Shown: piece by piece, positions 52,683 to 61,259 of the stretch
Position numbering within the stretch: the first letter of the stretch is position 1
Layout: every line of letters begins with the position of its first letter
Assembly: GCF_014648815.1 (NCBI RefSeq)
Contig: NZ_BMRV01000003.1
Location: forward strand, 372,001-436,000
DNA length: 64,000 bases
Origin: Streptomyces flaveolus
Lineage (GTDB): Bacteria; Actinomycetota; Actinomycetes; Streptomycetales; Streptomycetaceae
Direction: 5' to 3'
Notes under the pieces: model-generated
What the model was told of the DNA's origin: nothing
Databases searched by the model: none
The model's input: only the letters and a program-made list of their open reading frames with translations
Program-made: the position numbers and the translations under genes

Positions 52683-53882
52683 ATGAACTCCGTCCCAGAG
52701 ACAGGCGCGCCCGACCACACCGACGTCATCGTGGTCGGCGCCGGCCCGGTGGGCCTGCTGCTCGCCGGCGACCTGCGCCGGGCCGGCGCCCGCGTCACCG
52801 TCCTCGAACAGCTCACCGCGCCGGTGACCGAGTCACGGGCCTCCACCCTCCACACGCGCACCATGGAGATCCTCGCCGAGCGGGGCATCCTCGACCGGCT
52901 CGGCCCGCTGCCCGACGGCGGGCCCGGACACTTCGGCGGGCTCCCGCTCGACCTGCGGGCCGCCGTCCCCGGTCACCCCTACGCCGGGCAGTGGAAATGC
53001 CCGCAGACCCGGCTCGAAGCCACCCTGTACACCTGGGCCACCGGCCTCGGGGCAACCGTGCGCCGCGGCCACGCCGTCACCGGGCTGCACCAGTACCCGG
53101 ACCGGGTCGTCGTCTCCGGGATCGAACTCGGCGGTGGACCCCGCCGGTTCGCGGCCTCGTACGTCGTCGGCTGCGACGGCGAGCGCAGCACGGTGCGGCA
53201 GCTCGCCGGGTTCGACTTCCCCGGCGACGACGCGACCCTCGAGATGCTGCGCGCCGACGTCGCGGGCATCGGCGTACCCAACCGGCGCTTCGAACGCCAC
53301 CCCCATGGCCTGGCCACCGCCCACCGCTGGCCCGACGGCACGACCCGGATCATGGTGCACCTGCACGGCGCCGCAACCGGGCCGCGCACCGGCCCTCCAA
53401 CCTTCGACGAAGTCGTGGCGGCCTGGGCGAAGGTCACCGGCGAGGACATCGGACACGGCACCCCCGTGTGGCTGAACGCCTTCGACGACACCGCCCGCCA
53501 GGCCGACCGGTACGTCAAGGGCCGCGTCGTGCTCGCCGGAGACGCCGCCCACGTGCAGATGCCGGTCGGCGGACAAGCCCTCAACCTCGGCCTTCAGGAC
53601 GCTGCGGCCCTCGGACACCGGCTCGCCGGCCTCGCCACCGGCCGGTCCAGCGAACCCGGGCTGGACGATTACGACCGGCTGCGCCACCGCGCCGGCGCCC
53701 GCACCCTCACCGGCATCCGGGCCCAGTCCCGGCTGCTGCTCGGCGGCCCCGAGGTCGAGGGACTGCGCGCGGTACTCGCCGAACTGCTCGGCCTCGACGA
53801 GGCGTGCGGCCACCTCGCCCGCGTCATCAGCGGCGTCGATGTATCCCCGACACCCCACGATTCACCAGGAGTTGCCGCATGA
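52683..53882 (+). CDS. FAD-dependent oxygenase, M type (UrdM/PgaM oxygenase half)
   Basis: A 399-residue flavin hydroxylase with VIVVGAGPVGLLLAGDL, VVGCDGERSTVR and LAGDAAHVQMPVGGQALN motifs. It is about 90 residues shorter than the E-type paralogue at 46287, lacking the C-terminal thioredoxin-like domain, as the oxygenase half of UrdM/PgaM does. In those proteins an SDR half is fused at the C-terminus; here a stop occurs and the SDR starts in an ATGA overlap. It probably takes part in C-12b/C-4a oxygen chemistry or a structural role. Confidence 0.9.
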   Translation: MNSVPETGAPDHTDVIVVGAGPVGLLLAGDLRRAGARVTVLEQLTAPVTESRASTLHTRTMEILAERGILDRLGPLPDGGPGHFGGLPLDLRAAVPGHPYAGQWKCPQTRLEATLYTWATGLGATVRRGHAVTGLHQYPDRVVVSGIELGGGPRRFAASYVVGCDGERSTVRQLAGFDFPGDDATLEMLRADVAGIGVPNRRFERHPHGLATAHRWPDGTTRIMVHLHGAATGPRTGPPTFDEVVAAWAKVTGEDIGHGTPVWLNAFDDTARQADRYVKGRVVLAGDAAHVQMPVGGQALNLGLQDAAALGHRLAGLATGRSSEPGLDDYDRLRHRAGARTLTGIRAQSRLLLGGPEVEGLRAVLAELLGLDEACGHLARVISGVDVSPTPHDSPGVAA

Positions 53883-54646
53883 CCCGACTCACCGGAAAGA
53901 CCGCTCTCGTCACCGGCTCCAGCCGCGGCATCGGCCGGGCGATCGCCGTCCGCCTCGCCCGGGAGGGTGCGCTCGTCGCCGTGCACTACGCCGGCAACGA
54001 AACGGCCGCCAAGGAGACCCTGGACCTCATCGAGAAGGACGGCGGGCGCGGCTTCACCGTCCGGGCCGAACTCGGCGTCCCCGGCGACGTGCACGAGCTC
54101 TTCCTCGGTCTGGAGAGGGGCCTGAAGGAACGCACCGGCGGCACCACCCTCGACATCGTCGTCAACAACGCCGGTGAGACCACCCAGAGCGGCATCGCCC
54201 CCGAGGACCTCACGCCGGAGCAGTTCGACCGGTTCTTCGCCGTCAACGCCAAGGCCCCCTACTTCCTGCTGCAACGGGCCCTGCCGCAGATACCCGAGGG
54301 TGGCCGCGTCATCAACATCTCTTCCGGCCTGACCCGCGTCGCCAACCCCGACCAGACGGCCTACGCGATGACGAAGGGCGCCATCGAACAGCTGACCCTG
54401 CACCTGGCCCGGCAGCTCGCCCCGCGCGGCATCACCATCAACAGCGTCGCACCCGGCATCACGAACAACGGCAGCGACGTCTTCGACATCCCCGAGGCAG
54501 TCGAGCAGATGGCGGCGCTCTCCGCCTTCCACCGCGTCGGCGAGGCCGGTGACGTGGCCGACGTCGTGACGTTCCTCGCCACCGACGAGGCCCGCTGGAT
54601 CACCGGGGCCTTCATCGACGCCACCGGCGGGACCCTCCTCGGATGA
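53879..54646 (+). CDS. SDR ketoreductase, V type (LanV/CabV/PgaM-reductase-like)
   Basis: A 255-residue short-chain reductase with VTGSSRGIG (11-19), VNNAG and the triad S149, Y162, K166. Position directly after, and overlapping, the M-type oxygenase identifies it with the stand-alone LanV/CabV or the C-terminal half of PgaM/UrdM, which reduce C-6 of the angucyclinone. The ATGA overlap allows stoichiometric production and probably physical association with the oxygenase. Confidence 0.9.
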   Translation: MTRLTGKTALVTGSSRGIGRAIAVRLAREGALVAVHYAGNETAAKETLDLIEKDGGRGFTVRAELGVPGDVHELFLGLERGLKERTGGTTLDIVVNNAGETTQSGIAPEDLTPEQFDRFFAVNAKAPYFLLQRALPQIPEGGRVINISSGLTRVANPDQTAYAMTKGAIEQLTLHLARQLAPRGITINSVAPGITNNGSDVFDIPEAVEQMAALSAFHRVGEAGDVADVVTFLATDEARWITGAFIDATGGTLLG

Positions 54647-55662
54647 GCCTGCCGCCCGCCCCCGTACCGGAGGACCAGCACACCGTGGACGTCGGACTCC
54701 TCTTCGACCTGCGCAATCCCGACCAGTGGCACCGCCCGCGGGCCGCCCACTACGCACAGACGCTGGAGCTGTGCGAGGAGGCCGACCGGCGCGGCGTCGG
54801 CGGCCTCTGGTTCACCGAACACCACCTCTTCGAGGACGGCTACCTGCCGCAGCCCCTGACGTTCGCCGCCGCCGTCGCGGCCCGCACCCGCAACGCCCGC
54901 ATCGGCACCTCCGTCGTCCTGCCCGCGCTGCACCACCCCGTCGACCTCGCCGAACAGGCCGCCCTCGTCGACCTGATCAGCGGCGGCCGCCTCGAACTCG
55001 GCCTCGGTGCCGGCTACCGGCGGCCCGAGTACGACCTGTTCGGCGCCGAGTTCGGGCGCCGCTTCCAGCACACCGAGCGGAACATCGCCGAGATCCTCCG
55101 GCTGTGGCGCAACCAGGAGATCACCCCCGCACCGCTCCAGGACCCGCCGCCGGTGTGGGGCGGCTTCTACGGGCCGCGCGGCGCACGCATCGCCGGGCGC
55201 CTGGGCCTCGGCCTGCTGCACATCTCCCGGCCGAGCTACGAGCACTACCTCAAGGGCCTCGCCGAAGGCGGCCATCCACCCGGGACCGCCCGGGTCGGCG
55301 ACCTGCTGCCGATCATCCTCTCCAGCGACCCCGAGGCGGCCTGGCAGCGGATCGGGCCCCACCTGCTGCACCAGGTCAACTCCTACCGGCGGGGTGCCCT
55401 GCAGGGCACCGGCCAGGACGGCCCGCCGCCGCTGACCCTCGAGGACCTGCGGGACCCGGATGCCGAGGACACCCGCGGACTGCTCGACATCCTCACTCCC
55501 GAGGACGCGGCCGCCCGCATCAAGGACCTCACCGCGGGACTGCCCGTACGCCACCTCATCTTCTGGGCGAGCATCGCCGGGATGCCGGACGACCTGGTGA
55601 CGGAGAACGTGGAGCTGATCACCGAGCAGCTCCCGCCGCTCCTCGCCCGCGCCGCGCCATGA
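54643..55662 (+). CDS. LLM-class flavin-dependent oxidoreductase (tailoring)
   Basis: A 339-residue luciferase-fold enzyme coupled by ATGA to the SDR gene. Family blocks are GLWFTEHHLFEDGY, RIGTSVVLPALHHPV-LAEQAALVDL and SGGRLELGLGAGY. LLM enzymes use FMNH2 or F420H2; the FMN reductase 1.2 kb downstream in the same operon could supply reduced flavin. LLM genes are not part of the standard angucycline core, so this is a candidate for an extra oxidation or ring-opening step. Substrate unknown. Confidence 0.88.
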   Translation: MSLPPAPVPEDQHTVDVGLLFDLRNPDQWHRPRAAHYAQTLELCEEADRRGVGGLWFTEHHLFEDGYLPQPLTFAAAVAARTRNARIGTSVVLPALHHPVDLAEQAALVDLISGGRLELGLGAGYRRPEYDLFGAEFGRRFQHTERNIAEILRLWRNQEITPAPLQDPPPVWGGFYGPRGARIAGRLGLGLLHISRPSYEHYLKGLAEGGHPPGTARVGDLLPIILSSDPEAAWQRIGPHLLHQVNSYRRGALQGTGQDGPPPLTLEDLRDPDAEDTRGLLDILTPEDAAARIKDLTAGLPVRHLIFWASIAGMPDDLVTENVELITEQLPPLLARAAP

Positions 55663-56891
55663 CCGGCACCTCGGCCGGCCCGGCCGGCACGGCCGCGCCC
55701 AGCGGCGGGGACCGGGACGTCAGGAACCGGGTCGTCCTGCTGATCCTGTCGGCCAACATGCTTCTCGACGCGATCGAGGTGTCCGTGGTCCTGGTGGCCC
55801 TGCCCACCGTCCGCGCGCAGTTCGGCCTGTCGGCCGAGGCCGTGCAGTGGCTGATGAGCGGGTTCGCCCTCGGCTTCGCCCTGCTGCTGATCCTCGGGAC
55901 GCGGCTCGTCGCCCGGCTCGGCACCCGCCGCCTCTACCTGGCGGCGATGCTGGGCTTCGCCGCGGCCTCCCTCGCCGGCGGCTTCGCCGACGACCCCGCG
56001 CTCCTCGTCGCCACGCGCGTCCTCAAGGGCGCGTGCGCGGCCCTGACCGCCCCGGCCGGCCTCGCCCTCATCGCCACCGCGTACCCCGACGGACCGCGCA
56101 GGCGCCGCGCGGTCTCCGTCTACTCCCTGTGCGGCGCCGCCGGTTTCACGGCGGGCCTCCTGCTGTCCGGGGCACTGCTCGGGGCGAGCTGGCGTTGGAC
56201 CCTGTGGTTCCCCGGGCCGCTCGCCCTGATCCTGCTCCTCCTCGCCCTGCGGCTGCTGCCGGACGTCCCCCGGGCGCCCGGGACCTCACGGCCCGTGCTG
56301 CGACTGCTGCGCGAGGGCACCCTGCTGCGCACGGCGGTCGCCGCCGCCACACTGAACGGCACCTACCACAGCCTGCTGTTCCTGCTCACCTTCCACCTGC
56401 AAGAGGGGCTCGGCTGGTCGCCCTGGCAGAACGCGCTCGCCCTGCTGCCCGCCTGCGTCCCGCTCGCCGTGACCGTGCCCTTCGCCGGCCGTCTGACGGC
56501 CCGCTACGGCACGGCACGGCTGATCACCCTCGGCGCCGCGGCACCGCTCGCGGGCTACGCCCTGTTGCTCGCACGGCCCGCCCCCACCTCGTACGCCAGC
56601 GGGATCCTGCCCACACTGCTGCTCGTCGGCGCCGGTTTCGTACTGTCCTTCGCCGCGCTCAACCTGCGCGCCGCCTCGTCGGCAGCCGACGTGGACCGGC
56701 CTGCTGCCGTCCGCGCCTACCAGGCGGCCGTACAGCTCGGCGCCGTTCCCATGCTGCCGCTCACCGCCTGGCTGCTCGGCGCGGGACACGGACAACGGCC
56801 TGCCCTCGCCCTGATCACCGTTGTCGCCGCCGTGGGCCTCACGGCGGCGCTGTCCACCCCGTCCACCTCCGCCGGAAAGGCCCTCGCATGA
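55659..56891 (+). CDS. MFS efflux transporter of the PKS operon
   Basis: A 410-residue MFS protein with a cytoplasmic N-terminus and about 12 membrane segments. It contains the W-LMSGFALGFALLLILGTRL-LGTRR loop motif of drug:H+ antiporters. It is embedded in the tailoring operon with 4-bp overlaps on both sides, so it is a good candidate for exporting the product or protecting the producer. A second, larger MFS pump is under separate TetR control at 62146. Confidence 0.9.
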   Translation: MTGTSAGPAGTAAPSGGDRDVRNRVVLLILSANMLLDAIEVSVVLVALPTVRAQFGLSAEAVQWLMSGFALGFALLLILGTRLVARLGTRRLYLAAMLGFAAASLAGGFADDPALLVATRVLKGACAALTAPAGLALIATAYPDGPRRRRAVSVYSLCGAAGFTAGLLLSGALLGASWRWTLWFPGPLALILLLLALRLLPDVPRAPGTSRPVLRLLREGTLLRTAVAAATLNGTYHSLLFLLTFHLQEGLGWSPWQNALALLPACVPLAVTVPFAGRLTARYGTARLITLGAAAPLAGYALLLARPAPTSYASGILPTLLLVGAGFVLSFAALNLRAASSAADVDRPAAVRAYQAAVQLGAVPMLPLTAWLLGAGHGQRPALALITVVAAVGLTAALSTPSTSAGKALA

Positions 56892-57484
56892 CCGCCCCGC
56901 ACGACCCGCTCACCCTCGTCGTCGTCACGGCCAGCGTCCGTGACGGACGCCTCGGCCCCACGGTCGCCGACTGGTTCACCGACCGCGCCCGCGCCCGCCC
57001 GGAACTCGTCGTCCGAACCGTGGACCTGCGGGACTTCCCGCTGCCCGTGACCCTGCCCGAGCCGGGCCACGAGCCGCCGCCCGAGACCGCCGCCGTCCGC
57101 GACGAGCTGCACGACGAACTCGCCCGGGCCGACGCGTACGCCGTCGTCACCCCCGAGTACAACCACAGCTTCCCCGCCTCGCTGAAGAACGTCCTCGACT
57201 GGTTCCTCACCGAGTGGGCCGCGAAGCCCGTCGGCCTCGTCTCGTACGGGGGACTGGCCGGGGGCCTGCGGGCCGTGGAGCACCTGCGCCAGGTCTTCGC
57301 CGAACTGCACGCCGTGACGGTGCGCGAGACCGTCAGCTTCCACAGCGCCTGGGACCGTTTCGACCCGCACGGAGCGGCCCTGGACCCCGCCGCGGAGGCG
57401 GCGGCCAAGGCGCTGCTGGACCAACTGCACTGGTGGGCACGGGCACTGCGCACCGCACGGCAGGAGCATCCCTATGGCTCGTGA
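56888..57484 (+). CDS. NAD(P)H-dependent FMN reductase
   Basis: A 198-residue flavodoxin-like reductase (SsuE/ArsH/NADPH-FMN reductase family). The phosphate loop is T-A-S-V-RDGRLG and the flavin-binding block is TPEYNHSFPASLKNVLDW, followed by SYGG. It would deliver reduced FMN/FAD to the LLM enzyme upstream or the ABM-type oxygenase whose start it overlaps by 11 bp. Comparable reductases (GilH-like in role) accompany ring-B-opening oxygenases in atypical angucycline pathways; that parallel is inference. Confidence 0.88.
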   Translation: MTAPHDPLTLVVVTASVRDGRLGPTVADWFTDRARARPELVVRTVDLRDFPLPVTLPEPGHEPPPETAAVRDELHDELARADAYAVVTPEYNHSFPASLKNVLDWFLTEWAAKPVGLVSYGGLAGGLRAVEHLRQVFAELHAVTVRETVSFHSAWDRFDPHGAALDPAAEAAAKALLDQLHWWARALRTARQEHPYGS

Positions 57485-58157
57485 CACCCTGCCCGCGCCC
57501 GCGTACCCGGACATCCGGCGCCCCGACGCCCACGCGGTCTTCGTCACCCAGTGGTACGTGCCCGGCCGGGCTGCCGGCATCGCCCTGCTCGACGAGGTGG
57601 CCGGCCAGTGGCACGGCGCCCGGCCCGACGGCGTCATCGCCTTCCACGCCTACCTCGGCACCGACGACGACACCGTCCTCACCTACGTCCAGGCCCGACA
57701 CGCGGACTCCTACCGGCCGTTCGTCCGGACCCTGACCGGCTCCGCCCGCGCCGAACCCGTCGAGTACCGGCTGCGCCGCAGCATCGTCCGCGGCACCTCG
57801 TCCACGGCGCCCGGATGCGTGGTCGTGGCCGCCTTCGACGTGGACGGCGCCGAACGGCAGGAACGCCTCATCGAGGCCGTCGTCGCGGCGCTCGACGGCG
57901 CCCCTGAAGAGCAGCATCGCGGCATGCTGACGGCGCACTTCCACACCAGCACCGACGGCAGCCGCGTGCTCAACTACGCGGAGTGGACGAGCGACGAGGC
58001 ACACGAGGCCTTCCTGCGCGGCACCACCCGGCAGGCCACCCTGCGCGCCACCGGCGCCACCCCGGGCGTCCGTCCCATCGGTTTCAAGCGGTACCACCTG
58101 CACCACAGCATCGACCCGCGACAGCACGTCACCCCGAGCGGCAGGAGTACGCCATGA
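57474..58157 (+). CDS. double-domain ABM-type oxygenase (JadG/GilOII/AlpJ-like candidate)
   Basis: A 227-residue protein of two ferredoxin-like antibiotic-biosynthesis-monooxygenase repeats (about 18-95 and 107-205). Each has a V-F-V-T-Q-W or V-V-V-A-A-F strand and a later strand with V-L-T-Y-V-Q-A or V-L-N-Y-A-E-W. Cofactor-free anthrone oxygenases and the flavin-assisted ring-B oxygenases JadG, GilOII and AlpJ of angucycline pathways share this fold and size. Assignment to the ring-opening group rests on context (adjacent flavin reductase) and is not certain; a simple quinone-forming oxygenase is the alternative. Confidence 0.72.
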   Translation: MARDTLPAPAYPDIRRPDAHAVFVTQWYVPGRAAGIALLDEVAGQWHGARPDGVIAFHAYLGTDDDTVLTYVQARHADSYRPFVRTLTGSARAEPVEYRLRRSIVRGTSSTAPGCVVVAAFDVDGAERQERLIEAVVAALDGAPEEQHRGMLTAHFHTSTDGSRVLNYAEWTSDEAHEAFLRGTTRQATLRATGATPGVRPIGFKRYHLHHSIDPRQHVTPSGRSTP

Positions 58158-58987
58158 CCGTCCTCGTCACCGGAGTCCGCGGACGCGTCGGGCGCGGGGT
58201 GCTCCGTCACCTCCGCGACGCCGGCGTCCCGGTCCGGGCCGCGAGCGCCAACGGGGAGGGGAACCCGGCCGGCGGGGAACCGCCCGTCCACCTGGACCTG
58301 GGTGACCCGGGCACGTTCCCCGCGGCGCTCAAGGGGATCCGCCGGGTCTTCCTGTACGCACGTCCCGGCACCGCCCAGCAGTTCGTCCGGGAGGCCGTGG
58401 ATGCCGGGGTGGAGCACGTGGTCCTCCTGTCGTCGCTGGCCATCGACGCGGACGGCGCGCAGGAGAGCGCCATCGCCCGACTGCACCGCGAAGTGGAGGA
58501 AGCACTGCGTTCCTCGCCCCTGGGCTGGACCTTCGTGCGCCCCGGCGCGTTCGCCGCCAACGCGCTGCAGTGGGCGGCACCGATCCGCGCGGGCCAGGGC
58601 CTGCGCCTGGCCTACCCCGACACGTACAGCGAGCCCGTGCACGAAGGGGATCTCGCGGAGGTGGCGTTCCGCGCCCTCCTCGACGACGCCCACCGGGGTG
58701 CCGTGCTGCGGATCACCGGCCCCGAATCACTGTCGGCGCGCCGGCAGGCGGAGCTGATCGGGCAGGCCGCCGGCCTCCGGGTCGCCGTGGAGCGGATCGG
58801 CCGCGAGGAGCAGCGCGCGCAGTTGATCGCCGTGCTGCCCGAGGCGTTCGCGGACACCATGCTCACCCACCAGGAGCAGCGCGACGGCCGGCCCGGGACG
58901 CCGCTGCCCGACGCGGAGCGGGTACTGGGGCGCAGCACCGTGTCCTTCGCCGCGTGGGCGCGGGAGCACGCGGCATCCTTCCGCTGA
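58154..58987 (+). CDS. NmrA-type NAD(P)-binding reductase
   Basis: A 277-residue atypical SDR. The N-terminal VTGVRGRVGRGVLRHL dinucleotide loop, the FLYARPG strand and the HVVLLSSLAID block are typical of the NmrA/azoR-B group that reduces quinones, ketones or epoxides. It is the last gene of the 12.7-kb co-directional PKS unit, overlapping the ABM gene by 4 bp, and is followed by a strong bidirectional hairpin. A late ketone or quinone reduction is the likely role. Confidence 0.85.
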   Translation: MTVLVTGVRGRVGRGVLRHLRDAGVPVRAASANGEGNPAGGEPPVHLDLGDPGTFPAALKGIRRVFLYARPGTAQQFVREAVDAGVEHVVLLSSLAIDADGAQESAIARLHREVEEALRSSPLGWTFVRPGAFAANALQWAAPIRAGQGLRLAYPDTYSEPVHEGDLAEVAFRALLDDAHRGAVLRITGPESLSARRQAELIGQAAGLRVAVERIGREEQRAQLIAVLPEAFADTMLTHQEQRDGRPGTPLPDAERVLGRSTVSFAAWAREHAASFR

Positions 58988-59006
58988 GCCAACAGTGGCC
59001 GTACCT

Positions 59007-59051
59007 CGACGGCGCGGCGCCACCCCATCGAGGGGAGGCGCCGCGCCGTCG
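59007..59051. terminator. strong bidirectional terminator at the PKS operon end
   Basis: Perfect 15-bp arms (59007-59021 and 59037-59051). The loop itself carries CCCC/GGGG, extending the stem by 4 bp after one mismatch. It lies between the convergent NmrA-type gene and the P450 gene, 20 bp after one stop and 15 bp after the other, so it should end both transcripts. Confidence 0.88.
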
Positions 59052-59066
59052 GCGTCCGCGCGGGTG

Positions 59067-60290
59067 TCACCACTTCACAGGGAGTTCCTTGACGCCACGC
59101 ATCACCCGGTTGCTCTGCCACACGACCTCGTCGACCGGCACCGCCAGGCGCAGCCCGGGCAGCCGGCGGACCAGCGTGCCGATGGCGATGTTCAGTTCCA
59201 GCCGTGCCAACGGTGCGGCGGGGCAGTGGTGGGCACCGTGTCCGAAGGCGAGATGCGGGTTGGGAAGGCGGGTGAAGTCGATCTCCTCCGGGCGTTCGAA
59301 GACGCTCTCGTCCCGGTTGGCCGAGTCGTTCTGCGCGACGACGGCGTCACCGGCACGGATCAGCTCACCACCGAACTCGAAGTCCTCGACGGCGATCCGG
59401 GAGAACGGCGCGACGCTGGTGGCGAGCGGCGTGTAGCGCAGCAGTTCCTCCACGGCCGACGGCACGAGGCCGGGGTTCTCGACCAGGGAGTCCCACAGGC
59501 GGGGCCGGGACAGCAGCGTGAACAGGAAGTTGCCCGTCTGGTTCGCGGTGGTCTCGTGGCCGGCGGTCAGCAGGTCCACGGCGAAGATGCCCAGTTCGGC
59601 CTCGGTGAGCTGATCGGCGCCCTCTCGAGCCGTGACGAGCCGACTGAGCAGGTCGTCGCCAGGCTCGGCGATCCGGCGTGCGATGAGGCCGCGCAGATAG
59701 GCGTCGAGGCCGTCCCGCGCCGCCTGGATCGCCGCGGGGTCCGCGACCGTGAGCGCCATCATCTCGTCGGTCCAGGCCCGGAACCGGGCCCGGTCCTCCT
59801 CCGGGACACCGAACGTCTCGCAGATCACCGTGATGCCCATCGGCCAGGCGAGCCCGCTCGCCAGGTCGGCGGGGGAGCCGGACTCCTCCAGCCGGTCGAC
59901 GAGTCCGTCGACGATGGCCTGCACCCGCGGCCGGACGGCTTCCACCTGCCGCACGGTGAACGCCTTGGCGGCCAGCCGGCGCAACCGGGTGTGTTCCGGC
60001 GGATCCATGCTGAGAAGCGACTCGGCCTGCTGGATGAGCGGACTGGAGCGGGGCACGTCCTTGCCGATGCCCGCGGCCCGGCTGAGCCGGGGGTCGGCGA
60101 GCGCCGCGCGGACGTCGTCGTAGCGGGTGATCAGCCAGGCGTCACCACCATGGGGCATGGTCACACGGCTCACCGGCTGGGTCCGACGCAACTGCGCGTA
60201 CCTCGGGTCGACTTCGAGGCGTTCCGAGGTGAAGTCCGAGGCGAGGAAGGGGCAGGATTTCTCAGGTGAACGAGAATCGGTGGATGTCAT
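59067..60290 (-). CDS. cytochrome P450
   Basis: A 407-residue soluble bacterial P450 (CYP105/CYP107-like size). The heme loop is FGHGAHHCPAAPLAR with ligand C356. The I-helix oxygen-activation motif is AGHETT, and the K-helix E-x-x-R is in E-E-L-L-R. GGAG lies about 9 nt before the ATG. It follows the second OmpR-type regulator on the same strand (105-bp gap). No ferredoxin gene is adjacent, so redox partners are supplied from elsewhere. It is likely a late hydroxylase or aryl-coupling enzyme of the polyketide. Confidence 0.93.
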   Translation of the reverse strand: MTSTDSRSPEKSCPFLASDFTSERLEVDPRYAQLRRTQPVSRVTMPHGGDAWLITRYDDVRAALADPRLSRAAGIGKDVPRSSPLIQQAESLLSMDPPEHTRLRRLAAKAFTVRQVEAVRPRVQAIVDGLVDRLEESGSPADLASGLAWPMGITVICETFGVPEEDRARFRAWTDEMMALTVADPAAIQAARDGLDAYLRGLIARRIAEPGDDLLSRLVTAREGADQLTEAELGIFAVDLLTAGHETTANQTGNFLFTLLSRPRLWDSLVENPGLVPSAVEELLRYTPLATSVAPFSRIAVEDFEFGGELIRAGDAVVAQNDSANRDESVFERPEEIDFTRLPNPHLAFGHGAHHCPAAPLARLELNIAIGTLVRRLPGLRLAVPVDEVVWQSNRVMRGVKELPVKW

Positions 60291-60395
60291 ACGGGAATCT
60301 CCGTCGCTGAATCGGGCGGATGCCGTCCGTTCGACTCTAGGCCGGAATTCAGGATGCGATCGTCAGGGCAACAACCACTTATTCACAATTCGCCG

Positions 60396-61085
60396 TCAAG
60401 AGCAGCCGTGCCCCACCCGGAAACCGACCCCGCGCACCGTGCGGATCCATCCGCTGTCGCCCAACTTGCTGCGCAGGGAGCTGACATGGGTGTCGACGGT
60501 GCGGCTGGCGCGCGGCCCGAGCTCTTGCGGCCTCGAATCCTCCCATATCTCCGTCATCAGGCGCTGCCGGCTGACGACCTTCTCGGAGTGCCGGGCGAGA
60601 TAGTAGAGGAGGTCGAATTCCTTCCGAGTCAGATCGACATGGCGCCCGCGCACCATGACCTCGCGGGAGGCCGCATCGATGGACAGACCGCCGATGGACA
60701 CCACCGTCAGCGATTCCCGGCCCGTCTCCCGTGACCGCGTCCGACGGGTCACCGCGTCGATACGGGCGACCAGTTCGCGGAATTCGTACGGCTTGTCGAG
60801 GCAGTCGTCGGCACCGGCCCGCAGTCCGAGGACACGGTCGAGTTCGGTACCGCTGTCGGTGAATGCGATGACCGGTGTCCTCGTGAGCGCCCGGATGCGG
60901 CGGCACACCTCCAGACCGTCGATGTCCGGCAGATCCAGATCGAGCAGAACCAGTTCCGCGTCCTGGTGCGCCTCCAGCGCCGCGGCGCCGGTGGTGACGC
61001 AAGTGACGTCGTGGCCGAGTCGTTCCAGACGCATCACGGGCGAGCCGGATCCGTCCGTGGCGGTGCCCGCCATCACTATCTGCAT
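60396..61085 (-). CDS. second atypical OmpR-type cluster regulator
   Basis: A 229-residue paralogue of the regulator at 45139. ATG 61085 is chosen because GAGGGAGG precedes it, whereas ATG 61193 adds an unrelated tail. The receiver keeps D49 and K98 (D-K-P) but has no N-terminal acidic pair (A6-G7 in the usual D-D positions), so it cannot bind Mg2+ normally and is probably phosphorylation-independent. The winged helix ends R-T-V-D-THVSSLRSKLG-VRGVGFRVG. Unlike its paralogue it has no TTA codon. It may control the P450 gene and the core promoter, which shares a 10-mer with its own upstream region. Confidence 0.9.
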   Translation of the reverse strand: MQIVMAGTATDGSGSPVMRLERLGHDVTCVTTGAAALEAHQDAELVLLDLDLPDIDGLEVCRRIRALTRTPVIAFTDSGTELDRVLGLRAGADDCLDKPYEFRELVARIDAVTRRTRSRETGRESLTVVSIGGLSIDAASREVMVRGRHVDLTRKEFDLLYYLARHSEKVVSRQRLMTEIWEDSRPQELGPRASRTVDTHVSSLRSKLGDSGWIRTVRGVGFRVGHGCS

Positions 61086-61110
61086 GGTGCCTCCCTCGTT
61101 GCCGTAGTCG

Positions 61111-61120
61111 TTCGACAAGC
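61111..61120 (-). promoter_or_regulatory. decamer shared with the core PKS promoter region
   Basis: GCTTGTCGAA on the minus strand, 26 bp upstream of the second regulator start, is identical to 46092-46101 upstream of the core operon. It could be a shared recognition half-site of the paralogous regulators. Confidence 0.35.
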
Positions 61121-61259
61121 CGCACATGCTCGATGGTTCACCCGCATCGGCGGAGCGGGGAGGGAGCGACTGCGGCTTTAAAGGGGCGTTCACAGGAGTT
61201 CATCGTCGTTCACGAGGACGCCGCCGGGTGGAGGGGGAGCAGGGCGGAGCGCGGTGAGT

